In this document: positions 16,899 to 26,661 of the stretch, piece by piece | Layout: every line of letters begins with the position of its first letter | Numbering within the stretch: the first letter of the stretch is position 1 | Assembly (NCBI RefSeq): GCF_900100765.1 | Contig: NZ_FNFO01000011.1 | Span: 248,001-312,000 of the forward strand | Length of the DNA: 64,000 bases | Reading direction: 5' to 3' | Source: Catalinimonas alkaloidigena | GTDB lineage: Bacteria; Bacteroidota; Bacteroidia; Cytophagales; Flexibacteraceae | Program-made: the position numbers and the translations under genes | The notes under the pieces: model-generated | What the model was told of the DNA's origin: nothing | Database searches by the model: none | What the model saw: the letters and a program-made list of their open reading frames with translations, nothing else

Positions 16899-19088
16899 AT
16901 GAACAGAACAACCTACTTTTTTCGCAAATGCCTACGGGTGTATGTGCTGGGATGCGCTGCACTGCTGTGCGCCCTTTCTGCGCGGGCACAGGTCCAGATG
17001 GAGTACCTGAACCGGGGTGTCGTGGCGGTCCGCAACGGCGACGCCGTCTACGTAGGCTGGCGCCTGCTGGGCACCGATTCGGCCGATGTGGCCTTCAACG
17101 TCTACCGCAACGGCACCAAACTCAACCCCGAACCCATCACGCAATCGACCAATTTTGTGGATCTGGAGGGCGTGGTCGTCGCCACGGGCGAATCCGCCCC
17201 GCTGCACTACGCCGACGGCGTGACGTACACCGTCCGTGCCGTGGTGGCGGGTGTTGAGCAGGAAGCGTCCGCGCCGACCCCCGTCTGGGAGCAGCCCTAC
17301 CTCGACATTCCGTTGCAGGTGCCGCCCGACGATACGATCCACGTACGGCCCGACAGCATCGTCTCGTACAGCTACACCGCCAACGACGCGAGCGTGGGCG
17401 ATCTGGACGGCGACGGCGACTACGAAATCGTGCTGAAATGGGACCCCACCAACGCCAAGGACAACTCGCAGGGTGGGCATACGGGCAACGTGTTGCTCGA
17501 CGCCTACGAGCTGGACGGCACGCACCTATGGCGCATCGACCTGGGGCCGAACATCCGCGCCGGGGCGCACTACACCCAGTTTATGGTGTATGACCTGGAC
17601 AGCGACGGCAAAGCCGAAGTGGCCTGCAAAACCGCCGATGGCACACGCGACGCCCAGGGCAACGTGATCGGCGACCCGAACGCCTACCACCGCAACGCGT
17701 GGGGCTGGATTCTGGAAGGTCCGGAGTTTCTGACCGTTTTCAACGGGGAGACAGGGGCTATCCTGGATACCGAACCGTACGTGCCGAGTCGCCACCCGAC
17801 CATCGAGAATCCGACCCCCGCTGAAATCAAGGAGATCTGGGGCGATGACTACGGCAACCGGATCGACCGGTTTATCGGCGCGGTGGCCTACCTGGACGGG
17901 CAGCATCCCAGTCTGATCATGGGGCGTGGCTACTACACGCGGCTGGTGCGCGCGGCCTGGGATTTCAGCCACGGCGACCTGACACTGCGCTGGGTGTTCG
18001 ATAGTTTCGACGAGGGCAACGAAGCCTACGCCGGGCAGGGCAACCACCAGATGTCGGTGGCGGACGTGGATGGCGACGGCCGCCAGGAGATCTTCAACGG
18101 CTCCAGTGCCATCGACGACGACGGCACCGGCCTCTGGGCCAACGGGCTGGGCCACGGCGACGCGCTGCATGTAAGCGACATGGACCCCGACCGGCCGGGC
18201 CTCGAACTCTGGATGCCCCACGAGTCGCCCGCTTACAACGGGAACATCGGTGCGGCGTTCATCGACGCGCTGACCGGGACGCCGCTGTGGACCGTGACCG
18301 AGGCCCGCGCCGACGTTGGGCGGGGCATGGCTTCCGACATCGATCCGCGCTACAAAGGCTACGAATGCTGGGCTTCGCGCGGGGGGCTCTACGCCAGCGA
18401 CGGTACGTGGATTACCGACACCAAACCGTCTATGAACTTCGGCATCTGGTGGGATGGCGACCTGCAACGCGAACTGCTCGACCGCACGGTCATCGACAAG
18501 TGGGATACCACCACCAACACGACGCAGCGCCTGTTCACCGTGTATACCTACGGCGTGGAAAGTAACAACGGCACCAAGTCCAACCCGGCGCTGAGTGCCG
18601 ACCTGATGGGCGACTGGCGCGAAGAGGTGATGTACCGCACGACCGACAACGCACACCTGCGGATTTTCACCACGACCATTCCGACCGATCAACGCATTTA
18701 CACGCTGATGCACGACCCGCAGTACCGCGTCGCCGTGGCCTGGCAAAACAGCGCCTACAACCAGCCGCCGCATCCGGGCTTCTACCTCGGTGGCGGCATG
18801 GCCCCACCGCCCCGGCCCGACATCACGGTGGTAAAAGGGTCACCCACCGGGGCCCGTTCGTTCGTCCCGCTGCCGGTCAAAATCTACCCCAATCCTTCGG
18901 TCGGCGCGTTCTACGTGCAGTACGAGTCCCCCTTTCAGTACCAGTTGCTGGACGCTACGGGACGTACCTTGCTCTCCGGCGCCTCGCAGGGAAATTGCAC
19001 GGTTGGGTCGCATCTATCGCCCGGCTTGTACCTGTTGCGCATCACTTCGACCCAAGGCATCCGCACGTTCAAATTATTGAGAGAATAA
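16899..19088 (+). CDS. Rhamnogalacturonan lyase (PL11) with T9SS sorting domain
   Basis: 729-residue secreted lyase expected to cleave the rhamnose-galacturonate backbone of pectin (rhamnogalacturonan I) by beta-elimination. The signal peptide ends SARAQ (about residue 28). The PL11 eight-bladed propeller follows, with Ca-binding Asp-rich blades such as GDLDGDGDYEIV (about 166), DLDSDGKAEV (about 232) and DVDGDGRQEIF (about 388). The family segments RGMASDIDPRYKGYECWAS and ADLMGDWREEVMYR are present. The C-terminal ~75 residues, starting PVKIYPNPSVGAF and ending TFKLLRE, are a type A T9SS sorting domain. ATG 16899 starts a good signal peptide. It stands alone rather than in a SusCD locus. Confidence 0.95.
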   Translation: MNRTTYFFRKCLRVYVLGCAALLCALSARAQVQMEYLNRGVVAVRNGDAVYVGWRLLGTDSADVAFNVYRNGTKLNPEPITQSTNFVDLEGVVVATGESAPLHYADGVTYTVRAVVAGVEQEASAPTPVWEQPYLDIPLQVPPDDTIHVRPDSIVSYSYTANDASVGDLDGDGDYEIVLKWDPTNAKDNSQGGHTGNVLLDAYELDGTHLWRIDLGPNIRAGAHYTQFMVYDLDSDGKAEVACKTADGTRDAQGNVIGDPNAYHRNAWGWILEGPEFLTVFNGETGAILDTEPYVPSRHPTIENPTPAEIKEIWGDDYGNRIDRFIGAVAYLDGQHPSLIMGRGYYTRLVRAAWDFSHGDLTLRWVFDSFDEGNEAYAGQGNHQMSVADVDGDGRQEIFNGSSAIDDDGTGLWANGLGHGDALHVSDMDPDRPGLELWMPHESPAYNGNIGAAFIDALTGTPLWTVTEARADVGRGMASDIDPRYKGYECWASRGGLYASDGTWITDTKPSMNFGIWWDGDLQRELLDRTVIDKWDTTTNTTQRLFTVYTYGVESNNGTKSNPALSADLMGDWREEVMYRTTDNAHLRIFTTTIPTDQRIYTLMHDPQYRVAVAWQNSAYNQPPHPGFYLGGGMAPPPRPDITVVKGSPTGARSFVPLPVKIYPNPSVGAFYVQYESPFQYQLLDATGRTLLSGASQGNCTVGSHLSPGLYLLRITSTQGIRTFKLLRE

Positions 19089-19265
19089 CCCTGCCGAAAC
19101 TCAGGTAGCCACGGCCCGAATCCCGAGCGGCTCCACCGCGCCACTGCTCCACCGAGTAGTGCCGCCGTGGAGCCTTCGCTTTTGGGTGCAGATTGGCGCA
19201 ACGCAACAACCTGTTCGGAACGGGGCTCGTTACCACTATACTTTTCAACTTCAAACGACATTTTC

Positions 19266-20309
19266 ATGAAATACAACATTTTGGGAGACACGGGCTTACT
19301 GGTCTCCGAACTGTGCCTGGGCACCATGACGTTCGGCGGGAAAGGGTACTTCGAAGCCGTGGGGAAGGTGCAACAGGAGGGCGTGAACGAGCTGGTGAAA
19401 GCCGCCGTGGAGGCGGGTATCAACTTCATCGACACGGCCAACGTCTACTCGGAGGGACTCTCGGAGGAGATGACCGGCAAGGCGCTGAAAGACCTGGGAC
19501 TGAACCGGCACGAGCTGATCGTCGCCACCAAAGTCCGTGGGCAGATGGGGCAGGGGCCTAACCAGACGGGGCTGTCTCGTCATCACATTCATCAGCAGGT
19601 GGAAGCGAGCCTCAAACGACTGCAAACCGACTACATCGACTTGTACCAGATTCACGGCTTCGATCCGTTTGTACCGCTGGAAGAAACCCTCGACGCGTTG
19701 AATATTCTGGTAGAACACGGCAAGGTGCGCTACATCGGGTGCAGCAACCTGGCCGCGTGGCAGATCGTAAAGGCGCGGGCCTGTTCGGAGCAGAAGGGCT
19801 GGGCAAAGTTTAAATCCCTGCAAGCCTACTACACCATTGCCGGGCGCGACCTGGAACGCGAAATCATCCCGATGCTGGAAGACCAGCGCATGGGGTTGAT
19901 GGTGTGGAGTCCGCTGGCCGGTGGGCTGCTCAGCGGCAAATACAAACGCAACGGCGAAGGACCAGCCGACGCCCGGCGGGCCAATTTCGATTTTCCGCCC
20001 GTTGACCGGGAGCGGGCTTTCAACATTCTGGATGTATTGCACCCGATGGCCGAGTCGAAAGGCGTTTCGGTGGCGCGGCTGGCCCTGGCGTGGCTGTTGC
20101 AGCAACCGGCCGTCACCACGGTCATCATCGGCGCAAAGCGCCTGGAACAACTGAACGACAACCTGGCGGCCATCGACGTGACCTTCACGGACGAGGAACT
20201 GCAACAACTGGACGATGTGAGCCAGTTGCCGCCGGAATATCCGGGTTGGATGCTCAAGCGACAAGCCCGCGACCGCGAAGCGCAACAGAAAGAGCTACAC
20301 GTGAAGTAG
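19266..20309 (+). CDS. Aldo/keto reductase
   Basis: 347-residue NAD(P)H-dependent oxidoreductase. The catalytic tetrad is visible: Asp and Tyr in FIDTANVYSEG (about 52-62), Lys in IVATKVRG (about 85), His in DLYQIHGFD (about 127). The cofactor-binding C-terminal motif is VIIGAKRLEQLNDNLAA. The opening NILGDTGLLVSELCLGTMTFGG is typical of the YajO/tas-like branch. The start at 19266 fits the family; upstream in-frame codons are noncoding-like. It ends with a strong terminator. Substrate unknown. Confidence 0.93.
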   Translation: MKYNILGDTGLLVSELCLGTMTFGGKGYFEAVGKVQQEGVNELVKAAVEAGINFIDTANVYSEGLSEEMTGKALKDLGLNRHELIVATKVRGQMGQGPNQTGLSRHHIHQQVEASLKRLQTDYIDLYQIHGFDPFVPLEETLDALNILVEHGKVRYIGCSNLAAWQIVKARACSEQKGWAKFKSLQAYYTIAGRDLEREIIPMLEDQRMGLMVWSPLAGGLLSGKYKRNGEGPADARRANFDFPPVDRERAFNILDVLHPMAESKGVSVARLALAWLLQQPAVTTVIIGAKRLEQLNDNLAAIDVTFTDEELQQLDDVSQLPPEYPGWMLKRQARDREAQQKELHVK

Positions 20310-20329
20310 CGCTGCCGCACGCAAAAAGA

Positions 20330-20362
20330 AAGGCTACCGGAGACGTTTCGGTAGCCTTTTTA
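20330..20362 (+). terminator. Intrinsic terminator
   Basis: AAGGCTACCG (20330-20339) pairs with CGGTAGCCTT (20349-20358), then a T run. It ends the aldo/keto reductase transcript. Confidence 0.85.
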
Positions 20363-20383
20363 GGTTCGGACAGCATGGATACA

Positions 20384-20417
20384 AGAAAAAGGGGATGCAT
20401 TCCACCTGCATCCCCTT
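20384..20417 (-). terminator. Intrinsic terminator of the phytase-like/GDPD gene
   Basis: AAGGGGATGCA (20389-20399) pairs with TGCATCCCCTT (20407-20417). On the minus strand the stem is followed by a T run, so it serves the gene ending at 20443. Confidence 0.8.
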
Positions 20418-20442
20418 CTGTCAGCAATAGGAGGGCAAAAAG

Positions 20443-23400
20443 TTACTGGAGCACGACCTTGCGGGTAATCCGCCCTGCCGGGTGGATCAGCACGGCGTAG
20501 TACACGCCTGCCGGACGATCGTGCAAATCAAGTTGCTGATGCAGCGCACCCACCGCCGCATGGCGGCTCAGAAGACGACCCGTAGCATCGTACAGAAGAA
20601 ACTCCAGCACGGCCGATGCGGAGGCGCTTGTATAGTCTACCTGCACACGGCCCGAGGTCGGATTGGGGAGTAGTTGAAAGTCGACAGGCGCCGCGGTGTG
20701 GGCCGCCGATTGGGCCCGGGGTGTGCTGGCTGTCGGTAGGGTGTCGACGACGGTGTAGCTGATCTGCATGGCTTCGCCCGGTGTGCCCTGCCGGTCGGCG
20801 GCTGCATAAGGCGCTGCCCACAGGGTGTACGTACCGGGCTCGGCCGACCACGGGTGGTAATCGCCGGCGGCATCGGACCAGACGGCGTAGGGACATTGGT
20901 TCTCGGTGCGGCTGGCTACCAGCGTCCCGTCGCGGTAGATGCGGATGCCCACGCTCCCCACCGAATCGGCTTTGGTATCGACACGAACGTTGAACACCTG
21001 GGTCGTAAAATCGGCTTTGTCCAGCACATCGCCATCGTGCAGCGTGCGCAGCGGTTGGTCGGTGGCGGCATCGATCAGCGTAAAGCCGCTGACTTGGCTC
21101 GGAACGACCGAGAAATGAACCGTCGCGGGCAACTCCGCCACGCCCAGGCCGTTCGGCTGGGAGTAGGGAAGGGCCGTCAGTACCTGCGTGCCGTAGGGAA
21201 ACGCAAAGGGTGCAAAATCGCCATTATTGTCACCGGCCAGGGCATAAGGTGCCTGGTTCTCGGTCTGTACCGGCGTCGCGTTCAGGCTAAATACCACGCT
21301 GCCGAAGGACAGGCCCGGAAACTCAACGCGGACCGTCAGGTGCGGAGGCAGGGTCGACAGGTTCAGCGTGGCGCCGTCTTTCAGTTCCATCAGGTCAGCG
21401 TCGGTATCGGCATCGACCAGCATAAAGACCGGCTCCGCCGTGATGTGGCCTTTGCCTAATTTTTCGCCCAGCTTCAGGACGATGAACTCGTTATCGTCGG
21501 GCAGACCCGCGCCCACGTGCCGCCCGATGGAGAACGGATAGTTGTTGTCGTTCAGGATGCCGATGCGTTTGTCGTTGAACACCACCACACTTTCGATGGT
21601 CACGAACGGGAAGGCAAAGCGCTCGCCCAGCCCCACGTCGCCAGGCAGGCCGGGGCCGGAAATCTGGTGCGGGTCGCGGAGGTCGAGCAGGTCGACGGCG
21701 TCTTTCTTGCCGACCAGGGCACCGTCGTCAAATAATTCGATTTCGTAGACCTGCTTGAATCCCTCCAGGTTACCCTGCGAACCGTCGCGCTCGATGATCA
21801 GGCCACGCTTCGGATTGAAGAGAATAAAGTCGCCAATGGCGGCACCGCGCGGGTGCAGCGGGTAACGGTACTGCACGCCGGTATACGACTTGCTGGGCAG
21901 GTCGAATTCGTGGATCAGCAGTTGACGCGGATCATCTCCAATCAGTGGTTTTTCCAGGAGCGGCAGCAGGCGTTTGGCCCACGGGTCGTACGCCATGCCT
22001 TCAAAGCCACCGCTGCCCTGCGCCCGCACCGGATGGTCGCGCTTGGTCTGGCGGTAGGGCCAGTAGAGGCCGCCCAGCCACGGCGTATTGGTGCCGTCCT
22101 GGTCCTGCAAGTTGGTGCCGTCGCCGCTGTCGCCCACTTTCGGGAAGTCGCCGAACAGGCAGACCGTACGGATCGCCGGGGCGTAGGCATGCACCACCAG
22201 CAGCGTGTTGAAGTCGAAGCTCTGGATGTCGGCGCGTTCTTCCAGGCCGTGCGCCATAATCACGTCGGCGACGGCTTTTGCAAACGGTTCAGTGGCGATG
22301 GTCCGTTCGGCAAACACATCCCCCCGGTTGTCGGTGTCGGTGCGCGGGTTGGTTTTCGTTTCGATGTTGAATCGCACCCGGGCGGCATTTTTCCAGCGCA
22401 ACGCGGCGTTCGGGCTGCTGCTGCCGGGGCCGTAGTGGTAATAGTAGACGTAATAGTCCACAAACTCGAACAGTTGCGCGAGCGAGGGCATCACGTACGG
22501 ACTCATGAGGCCTTTGGCGCTGGCGAACGCTACCGAAACCGGCGAGAGGGTCAGGTCGTTCGTCTGATCCGGTCGACCGGCCAGCAGCTGGTCGGCGATG
22601 AACGTCGTCTGAATTTCGGCCAGCGTCAGGTCTTTCACCAGCACCTCGTCTTCGTAGGTGTAGGGGGTGCCGTCGGCTTTGCGCGCTTTGGCCGATTCGA
22701 TGTGCGGATCGTGGTCGAGTATGGGCACGCCGTCGGCCGTAATGCCACAGTCGGTTTCCAGGGTCGTCATCAGGTAGTCGAGCGCCGCTTCCATGGCGGG
22801 TAGCGTATTTTCCGGCCGCAGGTTGCGTCCGCCCCGGTGGCCCTGGGCGTCGAACAGGTGGACATCCAGCAGACCCTCTTCGTCCAGAAAGTCGGGTTGC
22901 CCATCGCCGTTGCCGTCGTACTGGCTCACCATCTCCCACAGCAGGGCGGGGTTATCGGAAATGATGCCGTTTACGCCCTGTTGCATCAGCTTCTGCATGC
23001 TGGCGGAGTCGTTCACGGTCCAGGCCACCACCGGATAGCCTGCACTTTGCAGTGACGAAACGTTAAAAATATCGCTGGACGCCGCGGGCAAGCCGGCGGG
23101 CGGAGTTTCGCGGCTGGGATCGAACGTCGTAGGGTCCTGGTCGTCGATCATCACGTACCAGGGCGACATGACGGGAACGCGTTCGTTACCGAAGCGTTTG
23201 GCGTGGGCGTACATGGCGTTCATAATGCGTCCGGCGCTGGCCTCTTCCAGGTAAGGGTTTTGCGGTGCGCGTACGTCCTGGCCTTCGTTTGCGAAGTCGG
23301 GCAGGGCAATCGGTGCTTCCAGCACCTTCCCCTGCGCGTCGGTGTGGAGCAGGAACGGCCCGAATTCGTCGCCAAACCAGAGCGTGCCGTCCCGGTCGCG

Positions 23401-23925
23401 CTGAATCGATTCGATGTCGAAGTCAGCGCCCGTCAGGAGGCGCTCGTCAGAAAACGCATTCGTGATGGCAAAAGGAATGTGTTGGTCCGGATCGTGCAGC
23501 GTGATGTACTTCAGTACCTTGATGTCGCCCTTGCCGCCGCCCTTTTTTTCGAAGCGGGGCTTGATGAGGTAGACGCGTAACAGGTAGTCGGCCGAGTTTT
23601 CGAAGCTGCCGAAGCCGTTGTCCGACATCACCCAAAACGTGCCGTTGTCGTTGGCCAGAATGGCCGAGATGCCCTGGACCGGCTGCTGGTCGACGAACGG
23701 AACGGGCTGTCCGTTGACCGACCCTTCGCCGATGCGCGTACCCGACGTAGGGCCGGGCGAAAAGGTGGCGGCATCGAGCACCGCCCGTTTGAGAAGCTGG
23801 TCGTCCTGGGCATGGGCGGCGGTAGAGAGGAGCACCGCGGCCGTACCGCCCCACAGGAGCGTTTGGGTAAGCCAGCGTGCGGATTGGGACCGCGCGCGTG
23901 GCGGAACGAGTGAAAAAGAAGGCAT
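20443..23925 (-). CDS. Phytase-like esterase / glycerophosphodiester phosphodiesterase fusion, T9SS cargo
   Basis: 1160-residue secreted multidomain protein. The signal peptide ends TAAHAQ (about 40). The first half of an esterase-like phytase-family propeller follows (about 60-240: GISAILANDNGTFWVMSDNG, LWFGDEFGPFLLHTD). A segment like the end of a GDPD barrel comes next (YPVVAWTVNDSASM near 297, GIISDNPALLWE). A GDPD start is then seen with HRGGRNLRPENTLPAMEAAL near 361 and PILDHDPHI. The propeller resumes near 640 (GGFEGMAYDPWAKRLLPLLE) to about 860. Two related beta modules with TENQxPYA and a type A T9SS domain (LLPNPTSGRVQV to RKVVLQ) end it. Start 23925 gives a proper signal peptide. 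It probably releases phosphate or glycerol-phosphate from external substrates. Confidence 0.85.
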   Translation of the reverse strand: MPSFSLVPPRARSQSARWLTQTLLWGGTAAVLLSTAAHAQDDQLLKRAVLDAATFSPGPTSGTRIGEGSVNGQPVPFVDQQPVQGISAILANDNGTFWVMSDNGFGSFENSADYLLRVYLIKPRFEKKGGGKGDIKVLKYITLHDPDQHIPFAITNAFSDERLLTGADFDIESIQRDRDGTLWFGDEFGPFLLHTDAQGKVLEAPIALPDFANEGQDVRAPQNPYLEEASAGRIMNAMYAHAKRFGNERVPVMSPWYVMIDDQDPTTFDPSRETPPAGLPAASSDIFNVSSLQSAGYPVVAWTVNDSASMQKLMQQGVNGIISDNPALLWEMVSQYDGNGDGQPDFLDEEGLLDVHLFDAQGHRGGRNLRPENTLPAMEAALDYLMTTLETDCGITADGVPILDHDPHIESAKARKADGTPYTYEDEVLVKDLTLAEIQTTFIADQLLAGRPDQTNDLTLSPVSVAFASAKGLMSPYVMPSLAQLFEFVDYYVYYYHYGPGSSSPNAALRWKNAARVRFNIETKTNPRTDTDNRGDVFAERTIATEPFAKAVADVIMAHGLEERADIQSFDFNTLLVVHAYAPAIRTVCLFGDFPKVGDSGDGTNLQDQDGTNTPWLGGLYWPYRQTKRDHPVRAQGSGGFEGMAYDPWAKRLLPLLEKPLIGDDPRQLLIHEFDLPSKSYTGVQYRYPLHPRGAAIGDFILFNPKRGLIIERDGSQGNLEGFKQVYEIELFDDGALVGKKDAVDLLDLRDPHQISGPGLPGDVGLGERFAFPFVTIESVVVFNDKRIGILNDNNYPFSIGRHVGAGLPDDNEFIVLKLGEKLGKGHITAEPVFMLVDADTDADLMELKDGATLNLSTLPPHLTVRVEFPGLSFGSVVFSLNATPVQTENQAPYALAGDNNGDFAPFAFPYGTQVLTALPYSQPNGLGVAELPATVHFSVVPSQVSGFTLIDAATDQPLRTLHDGDVLDKADFTTQVFNVRVDTKADSVGSVGIRIYRDGTLVASRTENQCPYAVWSDAAGDYHPWSAEPGTYTLWAAPYAAADRQGTPGEAMQISYTVVDTLPTASTPRAQSAAHTAAPVDFQLLPNPTSGRVQVDYTSASASAVLEFLLYDATGRLLSRHAAVGALHQQLDLHDRPAGVYYAVLIHPAGRITRKVVLQ

Positions 23926-24353
23926 AGATGCGTACGTTGTGTGAAGGGATTGCGCTAAAAAAGCGATCCAAAATTCTAAAATCACCCCCCGCGGGGCAAT
24001 CCAAACAGGTTATGGATTTGAGGCCTTTTAGTTACGCGAATTTTACTGTGGAGACGTGCGATTTAAAGGAAGCATAATGCCCTAAATTCGATCGAGTTGA
24101 TTTTTAGCGAGATCTTGTCCCGGTTTTAGCTTTTTAGTTTTAGTAGTGTTGTAACACGCTGTATCCGAATGGCATACGCCTCGGGTTGGGGCCTTTAGTA
24201 GCGTAAGGGTGAGGCGATCTTCTGAAAAACGTCGTATTCTTCCGGAAAAAAGCGTGGGGTTAGGGTTCAGTCCTTAGCTTTGTTCGCAGATGCTAACCCT
24301 GCTGGCCGTTTGGGTGCCTCAAACCCGAAGGGCGGTCTTTCGTTCCGACACTT
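23926..24353. other. Divergent intergenic region with pta promoter
   Basis: About 430 bp between the GDPD gene and pta. A TAGCTTTG box at 24275-24282 matches the Bacteroidota -7 consensus, 72 bp before the pta start. No matching -33 TTG is clear. Otherwise AT-richer than its neighbours, without reading frames or hairpins that stand out. Confidence 0.45.
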
Positions 24354-26444
24354 ATGACGAGATCTGTATTCATTGCCACTGCGGAGCCGTTCAGCGGTAA
24401 ATCGATGGTGGTGCTGGGCGTCCTCAATCGCCTGTTGGGCAATGCCGAGCGAATCGGCTATTTCAAACCCATCATCAACCACGCGCCGGCGCTTCAGCGG
24501 GACGTGCACATCGAAACCGTGTTGCGGTACTTCGACCTGCCCATTTCGTACGAAGCGACGTATGCCTACACGCGCGACGAAGCGCTGAAACTGGCCGAAG
24601 AGAAAAATACCGACGAGCTGATCGACACGATCATCCGGAAGTACAAGCGCCTGGAAGAAGAGTACGAATTCATCATTGTGGAGGGGAGCGACTTTGTGGG
24701 GAGCGGCGTGGCGTTCGAGTTCGGGACCAACGTGGCCTTCGCCAAAAACCTGAACGCCCCCGCCATTGTGGTGGTGTCGGGGGCCGGGAAATCGGCTTCG
24801 CAGGTGGTGAACGCGGTCATCACGACGCTCAACAGCTTTCAGGAAGAAGACGTGCAGGTGCTGGCCGCGGTTGCCAACAAGGTCGATCCCGCGCTGGTCG
24901 ACGACGTGCGGGCCATGCTGCCGTCGCCCGAAAAAAGCCAGACGATTTTTGCGGTGATTCCTGAGGTACGGGAGTTGAAAAACCCGACCATGCAGGAGGT
25001 GTTTCAGGCAGTGGGTGGGCAGCTATTGTTCGGGGAAGATCTGCTGTCGCAACAGGTTGATCTTTCAGTGGTCGGGGCCATGCAAATTCCCAACTTTCTG
25101 CCGCGCCTCCGGGACAACACGCTGATCGTGACGCCCGGCGACCGCGCCGACATCATCATTGGCGCACTGCAGGCCAACATTTCGCTCAATTATCCTAAAG
25201 TGTCGGGCATTGTGCTGACGGGCGGCTTTACGCCCGACGAATCCATTCTGAAGCTGATCGAAGGGTTGCAGACCGTGGTGCCGATCATTTCGGTCGACAA
25301 GGGCACCTTCCAGACGGCCAACGAAGTGGGCGACATTCAGTCGCGGATCACGCCCGGCAACACGAAGAAAATCGAGCTGGCCATCAGCACGTTCGAAAAA
25401 TACATGGACCTGCCCGCCCTCGACGAGCGGATCATCACGTTCCACTCCGAAGGGCTTACGCCCCGCATGTTCCAGTATCAGCTGGTGGAGCGGGCCAAGC
25501 AGCAGAAGCGCCACATCGTGCTGCCGGAAGGCAACGACGACCGGATTCTGACCGCCGCCGCGCGCCTCATCCAACAGGAAATCGTGGACCTGACCATTCT
25601 GGGCGATCCCACGCAAGTTGCCGCGGCCTACAACCGCCTGGGTATTCAGGTCGATCTGGAGCGGCTGCGCATCGTCAACCCGACCGAATCGCCTTACTTC
25701 GAGGACTACGTCGAGACGTTCTACGAGCTGCGGAAGACGAAAAATGTGAACCACGACATGGCCCGCGACATGATGACCGACGTGTCGTATTTCGGGACGA
25801 TGATGGTTTACAAAGGCCACGCCGACGGCATGGTGTCGGGTGCGGTGCACACCACGCAGCACACGATCCGCCCCGCGCTGCAGTTTGTCAAAACCAAGCC
25901 GGGCTTTTCGGTGGTCTCGTCCGTCTTTTTCATGTGCCTGCCCGAGCGCGTGGCCGTGTTCGGCGACTGCGCCGTCAACCCCAATCCCAACGCCGAGCAA
26001 CTGGCCGAAATCGCCATCGCCTCGGCCGATACCAGCCTCAACTTCGGCATTGAGCCGCGCATCGCCATGCTTTCCTATTCGTCGGGCAGTTCCGGGCAGG
26101 GCGAAGAAGTGGAGAAGGTGCGCAAGGCGACGGAACTGGTCAAAGCCCGCCGTCCCGACCTGAAAGTGGAAGGCCCCATTCAGTACGACGCGGCGGTCGA
26201 TCCGGTCGTGGGGCAGCAGAAAATGCCTAATTCCATTGTGGCGGGGCAGGCGTCCGTCCTGATCTTCCCCGACCTCAACACGGGCAACAATACCTACAAG
26301 GCCGTTCAGCGCGAAACCGGGGCGCTTGCCATCGGCCCGGTGTTGCAGGGCCTCAACAAACCCGTCAACGACCTGAGCCGAGGCTGCACCGTCGCCGACA
26401 TTTTCAACACGGTGGTCATCACCGCCATCCAGAGTCAAGAATGA
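24354..26444 (+). CDS. pta: Phosphate acetyltransferase
   Basis: 696-residue Pta of the long type that converts acetyl-CoA and phosphate to acetyl phosphate and CoA. Three regions are visible: an N-terminal DethioB-synthetase-like P-loop domain (FIATAEPFSGKSMVVLG, 5-21), a DRTGG regulatory domain (about 215-325), and the C-terminal PTA/PTB catalytic domain (about 365-690) with HIVLPEGNDDRIL, DGMVSGAVHTTQHTIRPAL and LSYSSGSSGQGEEVEKVR. Length matches E. coli-type Pta. ackA follows 217 bp downstream with repeats between. The pair interconverts acetyl-CoA and acetate with ATP. Confidence 0.96.
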   Translation: MTRSVFIATAEPFSGKSMVVLGVLNRLLGNAERIGYFKPIINHAPALQRDVHIETVLRYFDLPISYEATYAYTRDEALKLAEEKNTDELIDTIIRKYKRLEEEYEFIIVEGSDFVGSGVAFEFGTNVAFAKNLNAPAIVVVSGAGKSASQVVNAVITTLNSFQEEDVQVLAAVANKVDPALVDDVRAMLPSPEKSQTIFAVIPEVRELKNPTMQEVFQAVGGQLLFGEDLLSQQVDLSVVGAMQIPNFLPRLRDNTLIVTPGDRADIIIGALQANISLNYPKVSGIVLTGGFTPDESILKLIEGLQTVVPIISVDKGTFQTANEVGDIQSRITPGNTKKIELAISTFEKYMDLPALDERIITFHSEGLTPRMFQYQLVERAKQQKRHIVLPEGNDDRILTAAARLIQQEIVDLTILGDPTQVAAAYNRLGIQVDLERLRIVNPTESPYFEDYVETFYELRKTKNVNHDMARDMMTDVSYFGTMMVYKGHADGMVSGAVHTTQHTIRPALQFVKTKPGFSVVSSVFFMCLPERVAVFGDCAVNPNPNAEQLAEIAIASADTSLNFGIEPRIAMLSYSSGSSGQGEEVEKVRKATELVKARRPDLKVEGPIQYDAAVDPVVGQQKMPNSIVAGQASVLIFPDLNTGNNTYKAVQRETGALAIGPVLQGLNKPVNDLSRGCTVADIFNTVVITAIQSQE

Positions 26445-26474
26445 GTGAATGGCGCGGGGCGCTTGGGGCAGAGG
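26441..26474 (+). repeat. GC-rich intergenic repeat, copy 1
   Basis: Begins at the pta stop with ATGAGTGAATGGCGCGGGGC followed by GCTTGGGGCAGAGG. Close matches occur at 29554-29580 and 29629-29653, and a looser one at 38996-39026, each just after a gene end. Confidence 0.5.
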
Positions 26475-26587
26475 AACGTGTGAAGTCTGAAGTGGGAAGA
26501 AGAGGTCTTTCTGTCAAAAATCTTTCCCGCGCTACATCGATCCTCTTTACGGAGTTAGGTCCTGGGCACGCTGACAACCCCGATGGA

Positions 26588-26659
26588 CTTTCGAACCTAT
26601 GACCTGAGACTTTGACCCTATAACCTTTCAACCTTCGAACCTGTAACCTTCTAACCTCC
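26588..26659 (+). repeat. Degenerate AACCTT-type tandem tract, copy 1
   Basis: Low-complexity tract of imperfect 7-9 bp units of the form AACCTtt (for example TAACCTTTC, AACCTTCG, AACCTGT, AACCTTCT, AACCTCC), ending 2 bp before the ackA start. A similar tract precedes the gene at 29948. Confidence 0.55.
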
Positions 26660-26661
26660 AC

